NCBI RefSeq assembly: GCF_015711605.1
Contig: NZ_JABTEZ010000002.1
Location: 248,001 to 312,000, forward strand
Origin: Planomonospora sp. ID67723
GTDB lineage: Bacteria > Actinomycetota > Actinomycetes > Streptosporangiales > Streptosporangiaceae
Reading direction: 5' to 3'
DNA: 64,000 bases
Shown: in pieces, positions 28,211 through 37,008 of the stretch
Layout: each line of letters begins with the position of its first letter
Numbering within the stretch: position 1 is the first letter of the stretch
Position numbers and translations under genes: made by a program
The notes under the pieces: model-generated
Told to the model about the DNA's origin: nothing
Database searches by the model: none
The model's input: the letters and a program-made list of their open reading frames with translations, nothing else

Positions 28211-28960
28211 ATGGCTGACCCACAGGTGACGGCGGCGGCGGTCAAGGGGAAGATCGGGACGCTCGGCGGCGGGTTCATGATCTCGCGCGAGGTCAAGGCG
28301 GTGTGCGAGCAGACCGGCACGCCTCCACGGGCGATGTACTTCCGCGGCCGGTGCGGGGTGCTCGGAGAGGTGGACGCCGACGTGGTCATGGCGGCCACGG
28401 TCTTCTTCACCGCCGACGACGTCAGGGCGAACTGGGAGGCGGGCAAGAGCCTGCCGGTGGAGCGGGCGGTCGAGCTCTACGCGGGGGCCTGCCACGACTG
28501 GGGCCGCCGCAGGCTCGGAGACTTCGCCGGGGCCGCGCGCCTGGCCGAGCTGCTGGAGCCCGTGGTGCGGGACGCCTCCGCGCTCTGCGCCCCGCTCTTC
28601 GCCGGCTGGCGGGCGCTTCCGCTGCCCGATGACGCCCCCGCCCGGGTCACCCATCTGATGCACCTGGTCAGGGAGCTGCGCGGCGGTCTGCACGCGGTGG
28701 CCGTGCTGGCCGAGGGACTGACGCCGCTGGAGGCCATGGTGTTCAGCTCCCATGAGGGCAGCCCGCTGGGACTGGTCTCCGGGGAGGACATGGCGCGCTT
28801 CTTCGGCTGGCCGGAGCCGTACCCCGCGCCGGGGCCGGAGACGCTCGCCCGCCGGGCGCGGGCCGAGGAGCTCACCGACCGGATGATGGCGCCGTTCTTC
28901 TCCGCGCTGGGCGACGAGGAGTCCGCCGAGCTGGTGGAGCTGGTGGGCCGGGCGGGCTGA
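28211..28960 (+). CDS. SCO6745/SalK-like conserved actinobacterial protein
   Basis: 249 residues from ATG 28211, with GAGGAGGAAC six bases upstream. An Ala/Leu-rich all-helical protein: an N-terminal FMISREVKAVCEQTGTPPRAMYFRGRCGVLGEVDADVV segment and a C-terminal HSSHEG-like segment (FSSHEGSPLGL). This fits the SCO6745 family, thought to have a winged-helix-like fold but without a known function. Family assignment is from remembered motifs only. Confidence 0.6.
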   Translation: MADPQVTAAAVKGKIGTLGGGFMISREVKAVCEQTGTPPRAMYFRGRCGVLGEVDADVVMAATVFFTADDVRANWEAGKSLPVERAVELYAGACHDWGRRRLGDFAGAARLAELLEPVVRDASALCAPLFAGWRALPLPDDAPARVTHLMHLVRELRGGLHAVAVLAEGLTPLEAMVFSSHEGSPLGLVSGEDMARFFGWPEPYPAPGPETLARRARAEELTDRMMAPFFSALGDEESAELVELVGRAG

Positions 28961-29041
28961 GGGAGGAGACCGGCCGGGCGGGTGGGGCGGGGGAGCCGGT
29001 TCGTTTGGGGCATCCCCCCCGACCTGGCAGACTGACGTTCC

Positions 29042-31318
29042 ATGGACGTGGACATCTGGGCCTGGGTCGGCGACACCCAGCGGCAACTGCACGAAGCCGG
29101 CAACACCGGCCTGGCGATGGCGATCGGTGACGTGCCCGCTCAGGCGCTGGAGGGCCGGTACGCCCAGCTCGACGTGCTGGCGCCGGCCATCGCCCAGCAG
29201 GCGGAGAACCTGGAGCTGCCCTGGCTTGAGTTCTACGCCCGCTACTGGCACCTGATCGGCCGCATCGGCGACCGCGCCCAGGGCGTGGTCGCCCTCGACG
29301 ACGCGCGCACCTTGGTGCAGTTCGCCCAGCGTGACGACGTCCGCGACTGCCCGGCCGCCCCCGGCGCCGTCCTGGCGCTGGCGATCGCCCAGGCCAACAC
29401 CGACGGTTCCGGTTACGCGGCCGAGCGGCTGGAGTCCCTGGCCGCCGCCCAGGTGGGGTCCGGTTCGCCGGCGTTCTCCGCCTTCGCCGAGCAGTACGTC
29501 TGCGCGCTGGTGGACGCGGGCCGCGCAGACGAGGCCGTCGCGCACGCGGAGGCCGCGGTGGCGGAGCTGGCCGGGGCCGGTCGCGAGGCGAGCTGGGAGC
29601 TGGGGGCGGCCTCCGCCAGGGCCCTGCTCGCCGCGGGCCGCGCGCAGGACGCGCTCACCGCGCTCGACGCCGCGGCCGGGTTCGCACCCGCCGATCCGGT
29701 GGCCAAGGCGCGCCGCGAGGGCGTGCTGCGCGCGCTCGTGCTCGCCACCCTGGAGCGCGTGCCGGAGGCCGTGGAGGCCCTGCCCGACCTCGACGTGGTC
29801 GGTGACCACCCCCGTGACTGGGTGGAGTGGGCGCATGCCGTGCGCAGGCTCGCCGGCTCGGCGCAGATCACCAACAGCTGGCAGCTCGGCCGCGTCCTCA
29901 AGCAGTGGATCGACTACTTCGCCGTCATGGGCGCCTACGGCGCGCGGGTCGAGCTCGCCCTCGTCGCCGGTGACCTGGCCGTCGCCCGCAAGGGCGTCTG
30001 GCAGGCCCGCATGCTGGCCGACCTCGCCGAGTCCGCCGCCGCCGAGCTCAAGAAGCCCGACGAGGCCGCCGGCCGGATCGCCGCCCTGCGGGCCGCCGCC
30101 GACAAGGCGACCCCGCCGGAGGCCCCCGGGCCGCAGGACGAGCTGGTCGCCTACTTCGACGCCGCCGACGGCTTCAACGCCGACCCTGAGCGCTGGGTGG
30201 GCTGGCTGGCCCCGCTGTCCGGGCAGGACATCGAGGCCACCCGCCGCCATACCACCACGCTCGGTTTCCTCGGTTATCCGGCCAAGGGCGCCGACATCTA
30301 CTGGACCATGCTGGTCGAGTCGGGCGCCATCGAGTCCGCCGACGAGCAGGACGTCTCCTACCTCACCGGCCTGCTGATCGAGGCCCGTCAGGACGAGCGG
30401 CTGGAGCAGATGGCCGAGCGGCTCCCCGCCGCCCAGCGTCACCTGGCCCTGGGCCGGCTGCACCGCGCCAGGGAGCGCTGGGAGCAGGCCGCGGCCGAGG
30501 GCGAGGCGGGCGTGGCCGCGGGCGCGGGCATCGAGGCGCGCCGCCTGTGGGCCACCGCCGTCCAGCAGGGCGGCGACAACGCCAAGGGCGCCGCGGTCCT
30601 CCGCGAGATCCTCGACACCGAGGAGATCGAGACCGAGGACGTCTGGCGGATGATCACAATGGCGACCGCCGCCGAGGACTGGGAGACCGTCCGCGCCGGC
30701 GCCGCGAAGATCGGCATGCCGCTGGAGTCCACCGAGGGCCCGATCGAGGAGGAGATGGGCCTGGTGCGCATCGTCCTGCCCGCCCCCGACGGCAGCCAGC
30801 GCGCGGTCATCAGCCTGCGCACCGGACCGGCGACGGCGCGCCTGGCCATCCCGCAGCCTCCCGGCATGGAGTACAACGCCGGCGACCTGGTCGTCTTCGA
30901 CCCGGCGCTGCTGGAGCCCGTCCCGGAGAGCCCGGAGGAGCAGGAGAGCTTCATCCCGCCGTTCGCGGCGGTCAGCATGCTCCGCCCCGGCGGCTACACC
31001 AGCTGGTTCTTCGACGGCGCGGCGCCCAGCGAGGCCGACTGGACCGAGTTCAACGAGGTCATGGCCGAGCGCGGCTGGCCGATGTGGGTCTACAGCGACG
31101 AGAACTACAAGGTGACCCACCCGACCACCGGCGAGCCCCTGCCCGGCGTGTTCGGCTGGATCGCGATCCCGCCGGACGTCACCCCGGTCGAGCTGGACGC
31201 GGTGCTCGACGACGCCACCGAGCGCTGGGTGCACCCGCTGGCCTGGCTCGACCTGGCCAGGGCCGTCGACGTCGAGGTCGAGCGGCACGAGCGCATCAGC
31301 AAGGAGTACGGCCTCTAG
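29042..31318 (+). CDS. Large TPR-like conserved protein of unknown function
   Basis: 758 residues. Residues ~60-560 are alpha-helical repeats of about 34 residues resembling TPRs (AGRADEAVAHAEAAVAELAG, AARALLAAGRAQDALTALDAAAG). The last ~200 residues are a mixed alpha/beta domain rich in Trp, Pro and Tyr (GGYTSWFFDGAAPSEADW, AERGWPMWVYSDEN). No signal peptide. TPR proteins usually act as scaffolds, so a partner-binding role is likely. I do not recognise the C-terminal domain. Confidence 0.65.
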   Translation: MDVDIWAWVGDTQRQLHEAGNTGLAMAIGDVPAQALEGRYAQLDVLAPAIAQQAENLELPWLEFYARYWHLIGRIGDRAQGVVALDDARTLVQFAQRDDVRDCPAAPGAVLALAIAQANTDGSGYAAERLESLAAAQVGSGSPAFSAFAEQYVCALVDAGRADEAVAHAEAAVAELAGAGREASWELGAASARALLAAGRAQDALTALDAAAGFAPADPVAKARREGVLRALVLATLERVPEAVEALPDLDVVGDHPRDWVEWAHAVRRLAGSAQITNSWQLGRVLKQWIDYFAVMGAYGARVELALVAGDLAVARKGVWQARMLADLAESAAAELKKPDEAAGRIAALRAAADKATPPEAPGPQDELVAYFDAADGFNADPERWVGWLAPLSGQDIEATRRHTTTLGFLGYPAKGADIYWTMLVESGAIESADEQDVSYLTGLLIEARQDERLEQMAERLPAAQRHLALGRLHRARERWEQAAAEGEAGVAAGAGIEARRLWATAVQQGGDNAKGAAVLREILDTEEIETEDVWRMITMATAAEDWETVRAGAAKIGMPLESTEGPIEEEMGLVRIVLPAPDGSQRAVISLRTGPATARLAIPQPPGMEYNAGDLVVFDPALLEPVPESPEEQESFIPPFAAVSMLRPGGYTSWFFDGAAPSEADWTEFNEVMAERGWPMWVYSDENYKVTHPTTGEPLPGVFGWIAIPPDVTPVELDAVLDDATERWVHPLAWLDLARAVDVEVERHERISKEYGL

Positions 31319-31332
31319 AAACGGCGCCGCCG

Positions 31333-31362
31333 CCCGCCCGTGGGAGCCCTCTCGCGGGCGGG
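31333..31362 (+). terminator. GC-rich stem-loop after the TPR-like gene
   Basis: CCCGCCCG and CGGGCGGG form a perfect 8-bp stem with a 14-nt loop, 14 bp after the stop codon. There is no T-run, as is common for actinobacterial terminators. Confidence 0.45.
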
Positions 31363-31376
31363 AGACCGTCCAGCTC

Positions 31377-31406
31377 TAGAATCTCATTCGGTATGTTCGC
31401 CGCATA
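31377..31406 (+). promoter_or_regulatory. Candidate promoter/operator region of the SDR gene
   Basis: TAGAAT at 31377-31382 is a good -10. At 31392-31406 lies TATGTTCG-CCGC-ATA, whose TATG...CATA ends form a small inverted repeat. A similar TATGTTCG-N4-ATA is at 32730, upstream of the flavoprotein gene. Confidence 0.35.
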
Positions 31407-31419
31407 GGGAGAGATCTGA

Positions 31420-32178
31420 ATGCTGGACCGATTCCGGCTGGACGGCAGGGTCGCGATCGTCACCGGGGCCTCCTCCGGACTGGGCGTCGCGTTCGCGCGG
31501 GGCCTGGCGGAGGCGGGCGCCGACATCGTGATCGGCGCGCGCCGCAAGGACCGCCTGGAGGAGACCAGGGCCCTGGTCGAGGAGACCGGCCGCCGGTGCG
31601 TGGCGGTCGCCACCGACGTCACCAAGCCGGAGGACTGCCAGGCCCTGGTGGAGGCGGCGGTGGCCGAGCTGGGCGCCGTGGACGTCCTGATCAACAACGC
31701 GGGTGTCGGTACGGCGGTGCCCGCGCTGAAGGAGACGCCCGAGCAGTTCCGGCAGGTCGTGGAGATCAACCTGCACGGCACCTACTGGATGGCGCAGGCC
31801 TGCGCCAGGGTGATGCGGCCCGGCTCCTCGATCGTCAACATCGGCAGCATCCTGGGGGAGACCACGGCCGGGCTCCCGCAGGCCGCCTACAGCGCCTCCA
31901 AGGCCGGGGTCGTCGGACTCACCCGTGACCTGGCCCAGCAGTGGACCGCGCGGCGCGGGATCCGGGTCAACTGCCTGGAGCCGGGCTTCTTCGCCTCGGA
32001 GATGACCGAGCAGTACGCCGAGGGCTACATGGCCTGGCAACTGGAGAACCGGGTCCTGATGGGGCGCGCCGGGGACCCCGCCGAGCTGGTGGCCGCAGCC
32101 GTCTTCCTGGCGAGTGACGCCGCGTCCTACGTGACCGGTGCGGTGATCCCGGTCGACGGCGGGATCCTGATCACCTGA
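31420..32178 (+). CDS. Short-chain dehydrogenase/reductase
   Basis: 252 residues. Classical SDR with TGASSGLGVAFARG (nucleotide site, near residues 12-25), NNAG, and catalytic Ser/Tyr/Lys in NIGSIL and YSASKAG; the Arg cluster GARRKDR after beta2 suggests NADP(H). The substrate is unknown. It is the first gene of a same-strand run through the sarcosine oxidase genes, which suggests it acts on a related amine or on an aldehyde or alcohol intermediate, but this is inference. Confidence 0.88.
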   Translation: MLDRFRLDGRVAIVTGASSGLGVAFARGLAEAGADIVIGARRKDRLEETRALVEETGRRCVAVATDVTKPEDCQALVEAAVAELGAVDVLINNAGVGTAVPALKETPEQFRQVVEINLHGTYWMAQACARVMRPGSSIVNIGSILGETTAGLPQAAYSASKAGVVGLTRDLAQQWTARRGIRVNCLEPGFFASEMTEQYAEGYMAWQLENRVLMGRAGDPAELVAAAVFLASDAASYVTGAVIPVDGGILIT

Positions 32179-32267
32179 GTCAGTAAAACTGAGCTCAGGA
32201 GTTAATCGTCCGGTTGCAGGAATAATGCGCATCCGTCACGCGCACGTGCGAGAGTTTGTGTGACGTG

Positions 32268-32651
32268 ATGGAGCAGATGGAGGGCATCTTGCTGGAAGTC
32301 GACCGGCTCGGCGCGGTTGTGCGCGACGAGCGTCCCTGGGGTGGGTTCGAGCGCTACACCCTCAACGAGCCGACCACGGTGAAGATCATCGAGGTCGCCC
32401 CCGGCCAGCGGCTCAGCCTGCAGCGGCACGAGCACCGCGACGAGCTCTGGGTGGCCCTGGACCCCGGGGCGGTCTTCGAGATCGACGGGATCCGGACGGA
32501 GCCCGCGGTCGGCGACCGGGTGCTCATCCGGGCGGGCCAGACCCACCGGCTCGGCTCCTCGGGGCCCGCCACCCGGATCCTGGAGATCGCTTTCGGCTAC
32601 TTCGACGAGGACGACATCGAGCGCCTCGAAGACTCCTACGGGCGGGCCTGA
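32268..32651 (+). CDS. Cupin protein like the type II phosphomannose isomerase C-domain
   Basis: About 127 residues (ATG 32268; TTG 32289 has a better-placed GGAGGG and is also possible). The single cupin barrel has RPWGGFERY, PGQRLSLQRHEHRDELWVAL with three metal-ligand residues (His, His, Glu), and AGQTHRLGSSGPATRILEIAFG. This matches the stand-alone relatives of the mannose-6-phosphate isomerase domain of GDP-mannose pyrophosphorylases. No sugar genes lie nearby, so its role in this operon is unclear. Confidence 0.78.
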   Translation: MEQMEGILLEVDRLGAVVRDERPWGGFERYTLNEPTTVKIIEVAPGQRLSLQRHEHRDELWVALDPGAVFEIDGIRTEPAVGDRVLIRAGQTHRLGSSGPATRILEIAFGYFDEDDIERLEDSYGRA

Positions 32652-32706
32652 CCGGAAGCCGTCCCCGATCCGGCGCGACCAGGGATCGGCCGCGTCCGGC
32701 CGCCTC

Positions 32707-32744
32707 TTGTCCGGTCCTGATTCGCACCTTATGTTCGGTAAATA
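32707..32744 (+). promoter_or_regulatory. Candidate promoter of the dimethylglycine dehydrogenase-like gene
   Basis: TTGTCC (32707) and TTATGT (32729) are spaced by 16 bp. The -10 overlaps the TATGTTCG-N4-ATA element (32730-32744) also seen before the SDR gene, and the ATG lies 38 bp further on. Confidence 0.35.
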
Positions 32745-32782
32745 TCCGGCGATTGGTGCGGTAGGGAACACCCGGAGGGTGC

Positions 32783-35317
32783 ATGGCGGACCGGCCTCGT
32801 GTTGTGATCATCGGTGCCGGCATCGTGGGCTGCGCCCTGGCCGACGAGCTCACCTCGCGTGGCTGGAACGACGTCACGGTCCTGGAACAGGGGTCGCTCT
32901 TCGCCGCCGGCGGGTCCAGCTCCCACGCTCCCGGGCTGGTCTTCCAGACCAACGCGTCGAAGACGATGACGGAGTTCGCGGCCTACACGGTCGCGAAATA
33001 CCGTGAGCTCTCGCTCGACGGCCGCCCCTGCTTCAGCCGGGTCGGCGGCCTGGAGGTCGCCACGACCCCCGAGCGCTGGCTCGACCTGCACCGCAAACAC
33101 GGCTGGGCCACCTCCTGGGGCGTCGAGAGCGAGCTGGTCGGCCCGGCGCGGTGCGCCGAGCTCTGGCCGCTGCTCGACGCCTCGCTGGTCCACGGCGGCT
33201 TCCACGTCCCCTCCGACGGCCTGGCCGACGCGGTGCGCTGCGGCGAGGCCCAGGCCCGCCGGGCCGCCGGGCGCGGCGCGCGCTTCCTGCCCGGCCACCG
33301 GGTGGTGGCGGTGGAGCGGCGCGGAGGCCGGGTGACCGGGGTGACCGCCGAGGTGTCCGAGGGCGGTACGGCAGGCGGCGCCCCCACCGGGCGGGTGACG
33401 GTGCCCGCGGACGTCGTGGTCTGCGCGGCCGGGTTCTGGGGTCCGGCGGTCGGGGAGCTCGCGGGGCTGACCGTGCCGCTGCTGCCCCTGGCCCACCAGT
33501 ACGCCCGATCCGGTCCGTTGCCCGCTCTCGCGGGGAGCCGCGGGGCGCGGGCCGTACGGGATCTCGCGAGAGACGGGAACGGGGCGGGGGAGGGGGCGGG
33601 GGCCGGCTGGCCCATCCTGCGCCATCAGGACCGCGACCTGTACTTCCGCCGGCACGGTGACAGGGTCGGCGTCGGCTCCTACGCCCACCGGCCGATGCCC
33701 GTCCGGCAGGACGAGATCGCGGCGCGCGCCACGACCATGCCCTCGGTCCAGGCCTTCACCTCCGCAGACTTCGAGCCGGCCTGGCGGGACGCGGCCGAGC
33801 TGATGCCCGTGCTGGGCGAGTCCAAGCCGGAGGAGGGCATCAACGGGATCTTCTCCTTCACCCCGGACGGTTTCCCGCTGATCGGCGAGGCGCCGGAGCT
33901 CGCCGGGTTCTGGGTGGCCGAGGCGGTCTGGGTGACCCACTCGGCCGGGGTGGCCAGGGCGCTGGCCGAGTGGCTCGTCGACGGCCGGTCCACGTTCGAC
34001 CTGCACGAGTGCGAGCTGAACCGGTTCGAGGAGGTCCAGCTCGCACCCGCCTACGTCGCCGAGCGCGGCGGGCAGAACTTCGCCGAGGTCTACGACATCG
34101 TCCACCCCCTCCAGCCGATGGAGTCGCCCCGGCCGGTGCGGACCAGCCCGTTCCACCCCCGCCAGCGGGAGCTGGGCGCGTTCTTCCTGGAGGGCGCGGG
34201 CTGGGAGCGGCCGCACTGGTTCGAGGCCAACGCGGCGCTGCTGGACGACCTGGTACGGCACGAGCCCGGTGCCGGGACGATCGTCGGGGCGGAGGCTCGC
34301 GACACGTGGGCCTCGCGTTACTGGTCGCCGATCGCCGCGGCGGAGGCGTGGGCGACCCGCAACCGGGCGGCCCTGTACGACATGACGCCGCTGAAACGGA
34401 TCGAGGTCGCCGGGCCGGGCGCCGCGGCGTTCCTGCAGCGCATGACCACCAACAACGTGGACAGGCCGCCCGGCGCGGTCGCCTACACGCTGCTGCTCGA
34501 CGCCGGGGGCGGGATCAGGTCCGACCTGACCGTGGCCCGGCTGGGCGAGGAGCGGTTCCAGGTGGGGGCCAACGGCAACCTCGACCTCGCCTGGTTGCGA
34601 CGGCACGCGCCGCCGGAGGGTGTGAGCGTGCGGGACGTCACCGCCGGGACCTGCTGCGTCGGCGTCTGGGGGCCGAGTGCGAGGGACCTCCTCCAGCCGC
34701 TCACCGATCTGGACCTGTCCAACGGCGCCTTTCCCTATTTCACCCTCAAGTCTGGATATGTCGGTCAGGTGCCCGTGACCATGATGCGCCTGTCGTACGT
34801 CGGCGAGCTGGGCTGGGAGGTCTACGCCACGGCCGACGTCGGAGCGCGGCTCTGGGACCTGCTCTGGGAGGCGGGCCGGGAGCACGGGCTGGCCGCGGCG
34901 GGCCGGGCCGCCTTCAACAGCCTGCGGCTGGAGAAGGGCTACCGGCTGTGGGGAGTGGACATGACCCCGGAGCACCGGCCGCAGGAGGCCGGACTCGGCT
35001 GGGCCGTACGGATGGGCAAGGACTTCGTCGGCAGGGGGGCGCTCGGCGGCCGGACGCTGCGCAGGCTGGTGCCGCTGCTCACCGAGCGGGTCGTCATGGG
35101 CAGGGAGCCGGTCTTCCACGAGGGGCGCGCGGCCGGTCACGTGACCAGCGCCGCCTACGGGCACACCCTCCGGCGGGCGATCGCCTACGCCTGGCTCCCG
35201 GCCGGCGCGGCGGTGCCCGGCACCGCCGTGGAGGTGGAGTACTTCGGGCGGCGGGTGCCCGCGGAGGTGGCCGCCGAACCGCTCTTCGACCCGGACATGT
35301 CCCGGATCAAACGGTAG
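32783..35317 (+). CDS. Dimethylglycine/sarcosine dehydrogenase-like flavoprotein (FAD + GcvT domains)
   Basis: 844 residues, with CGGAGGG before the ATG. The N-terminal FAD domain has [21 protein letters not shown]. The conserved [10 protein letters not shown] carries the His (about residue 48) to which FAD is covalently bound in rat dimethylglycine and sarcosine dehydrogenases. The C-terminal half is a GcvT-like THF-binding fold (about 480-830, ending in an [18 protein letters not shown] barrel). The family oxidatively demethylates dimethylglycine or sarcosine and gives methylene-THF. The next genes encode sarcosine oxidase, so dimethylglycine is the likely substrate here (inference). The frame also fits a general GcvT-family oxidoreductase. 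Confidence 0.82.
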   Translation: MADRPRVVIIGAGIVGCALADELTSRGWNDVTVLEQGSLFAAGGSSSHAPGLVFQTNASKTMTEFAAYTVAKYRELSLDGRPCFSRVGGLEVATTPERWLDLHRKHGWATSWGVESELVGPARCAELWPLLDASLVHGGFHVPSDGLADAVRCGEAQARRAAGRGARFLPGHRVVAVERRGGRVTGVTAEVSEGGTAGGAPTGRVTVPADVVVCAAGFWGPAVGELAGLTVPLLPLAHQYARSGPLPALAGSRGARAVRDLARDGNGAGEGAGAGWPILRHQDRDLYFRRHGDRVGVGSYAHRPMPVRQDEIAARATTMPSVQAFTSADFEPAWRDAAELMPVLGESKPEEGINGIFSFTPDGFPLIGEAPELAGFWVAEAVWVTHSAGVARALAEWLVDGRSTFDLHECELNRFEEVQLAPAYVAERGGQNFAEVYDIVHPLQPMESPRPVRTSPFHPRQRELGAFFLEGAGWERPHWFEANAALLDDLVRHEPGAGTIVGAEARDTWASRYWSPIAAAEAWATRNRAALYDMTPLKRIEVAGPGAAAFLQRMTTNNVDRPPGAVAYTLLLDAGGGIRSDLTVARLGEERFQVGANGNLDLAWLRRHAPPEGVSVRDVTAGTCCVGVWGPSARDLLQPLTDLDLSNGAFPYFTLKSGYVGQVPVTMMRLSYVGELGWEVYATADVGARLWDLLWEAGREHGLAAAGRAAFNSLRLEKGYRLWGVDMTPEHRPQEAGLGWAVRMGKDFVGRGALGGRTLRRLVPLLTERVVMGREPVFHEGRAAGHVTSAAYGHTLRRAIAYAWLPAGAAVPGTAVEVEYFGRRVPAEVAAEPLFDPDMSRIKR

Positions 35318-35435
35318 GACGACGTGCGAGGGATCGAGTGACACGACCGTCATATCCGGATCGAGCGGCAGAAACGCCGTATCCACGATCGAGCGATGGG
35401 ACCGCCATGGAACGGACCGACCGGCAGGACCGCCG

Positions 35436-36647
35436 GTGAGCGCCTCGAACCACCCGGACTTCCTCTGGCGCGACCCCGAGCCGAGGAGCTCCTACGACGT
35501 CGTGATCGTCGGCGGCGGCGGGCACGGCCTGGCCACCGCCTACTACCTGGCCAGGAACCACGGGATCACGAACGTCGCCGTGCTGGAGAAGGGCTGGCTG
35601 GCCGGGGGCAACATGGCCCGCAACACCACGATCATCCGGTCGAACTACCTGTGGGACGAGAGCGCCGCCATCTACGAGCACTCCCTGAAGCTGTGGGAGG
35701 GGCTCTCCGCCGAGCTGGACTACGACCTGATGTTCAGCCAGCGCGGCGTGCTCAACCTCGCCCACAGCGCGCACGACGTGCGCGAGGGACGGCGCCGGGC
35801 CAACGCCAACGTGCTCAACGGCGTCGACGCCGAGTGGCTGGACGCCGACGAGGTCCGCAAGTTCTGCCCGATCCTCGACACCGGCGGGCACACCCGCCAC
35901 CCGGTGCTCGGCGCGACCCTCCAGCGCCGCGGCGGCATCGCCAAGCACGACCACGTCGCCTGGGGGTACGCGCGGGCGGCCGACGCGCTCGGGGTCGACC
36001 TGGTCCAGGGATGCGAGGTCACCGGGTTCGAGATCGCGGGCGGGCGGGTGCGGGCCGTGCTGACCTCGCGGGGGCGGATCGCCGCCGGGACCGTCGCGCT
36101 GGCCGCCGCCGGGCACACCAGCGTGCTGGCGGCCAGGGCCGGCGTCCGGCTGCCGCTGCAGTCGCACCCCCTGCAGGCGATGGTGTCGGAGCTGCTGGAG
36201 CCGGTGCTGGACTGCGTGGTCATGTCCGGCGCGGTGCACGTCTACGTCAGCCAGGCGCACAAGGGCGAGCTGGTCATGGGCGCGGGTATCGATTCGTACA
36301 ACTCCTACGGCCAGCGCGGGGCCTTCCACATCGTGGAGGAGCAGATGGCCGCGGCGCTGGAGCTGTTCCCGATCTTCAGCCGGGTCCGGGTGGTGCGGAC
36401 CTGGGCCGGGATCGTGGACGTCTCGCCGGACGCCTCGCCGATCATCGGGGCGACCCCGGTGGGGGGACTGATGATCAACGCGGGCTGGGGGACGGGAGGC
36501 TTCAAGGCGACCCCGGGCTCGGGCTGGGTCTACGCCGAGACGATCGCGCGCGGGAGACCGCACCCGCTGGCCGAGCCGTTCGCCCTCGAACGCTTCACCA
36601 CCGGGGCGCTCGTCGACGAGCACGGCGCGGCGGCGGTGGCGCACTGA
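35436..36647 (+). CDS. soxB: Sarcosine oxidase beta subunit
   Basis: 403 residues from GTG 35436. FAD motif [22 protein letters not shown] is followed by a segment [18 protein letters not shown], in which one of two His (171 or 173) corresponds to the covalent FMN site of heterotetrameric sarcosine oxidase. It oxidises the N-methyl of sarcosine together with the alpha subunit. soxD follows 40 bp downstream. Ordered soxB, soxD, soxA as in Corynebacterium and other actinobacteria. Confidence 0.93.
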   Translation: MSASNHPDFLWRDPEPRSSYDVVIVGGGGHGLATAYYLARNHGITNVAVLEKGWLAGGNMARNTTIIRSNYLWDESAAIYEHSLKLWEGLSAELDYDLMFSQRGVLNLAHSAHDVREGRRRANANVLNGVDAEWLDADEVRKFCPILDTGGHTRHPVLGATLQRRGGIAKHDHVAWGYARAADALGVDLVQGCEVTGFEIAGGRVRAVLTSRGRIAAGTVALAAAGHTSVLAARAGVRLPLQSHPLQAMVSELLEPVLDCVVMSGAVHVYVSQAHKGELVMGAGIDSYNSYGQRGAFHIVEEQMAAALELFPIFSRVRVVRTWAGIVDVSPDASPIIGATPVGGLMINAGWGTGGFKATPGSGWVYAETIARGRPHPLAEPFALERFTTGALVDEHGAAAVAH

Positions 36648-36687
36648 TGCGGCGGAGCAGCGGGAGCGGCGTGGAGGTGACGGCCTG

Positions 36688-37008
36688 ATGCAGTCGATCG
36701 AGTGCCCCTGGTGCGGCCCGCGCGACGAGATCGAGTTCCGGTACGGCGGGCAGGCCGGGATCGCCTATCCGCGCGACCCCGGGGCGCTGAGCGACGAGGA
36801 GTGGGCCGGGTACGTGTTCATGCGCGACAACCCCAGGGGCTGGTTCCACGAACGCTGGTTCCACGTCCACGGCTGCCGGACCTGGTTCTCGATCCGGCGG
36901 CACACCGTCACCCACGAGACCGGGCCCGTCCCGGATACCGGCCGGGAACCGGAGAGCGATCGGACAGGGCGGGGCCCGCTCGCCCGCGGGACCGGGGAGG
37001 CGAGATGA
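36688..37008 (+). CDS. soxD: Sarcosine oxidase delta subunit
   Basis: 106 residues. Zinc-binding Cys6, Cys9, His59 and Cys63 (CPWC and HVHGC) are the family hallmark, with conserved GYVFMRDNPRGWFHERWFH in between. It is a structural subunit of the heterotetrameric oxidase. The C-terminal ~30 residues are a charged tail not in the core family. Its stop overlaps the soxA start by 4 bp (ATGA). Confidence 0.93.
   Translation: MQSIECPWCGPRDEIEFRYGGQAGIAYPRDPGALSDEEWAGYVFMRDNPRGWFHERWFHVHGCRTWFSIRRHTVTHETGPVPDTGREPESDRTGRGPLARGTGEAR

Noticed and set aside
28160-31288. 1042-codon minus-strand ORF under the TPR-like and SCO6745-like genes
   Set aside because: Antisense shadow with low-complexity composition; the plus strand has sensible proteins and ribosome binding sites.
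32729-35386. 885-codon minus-strand ORF under the flavoprotein gene
   Set aside because: Antisense shadow of the dimethylglycine dehydrogenase-like gene.
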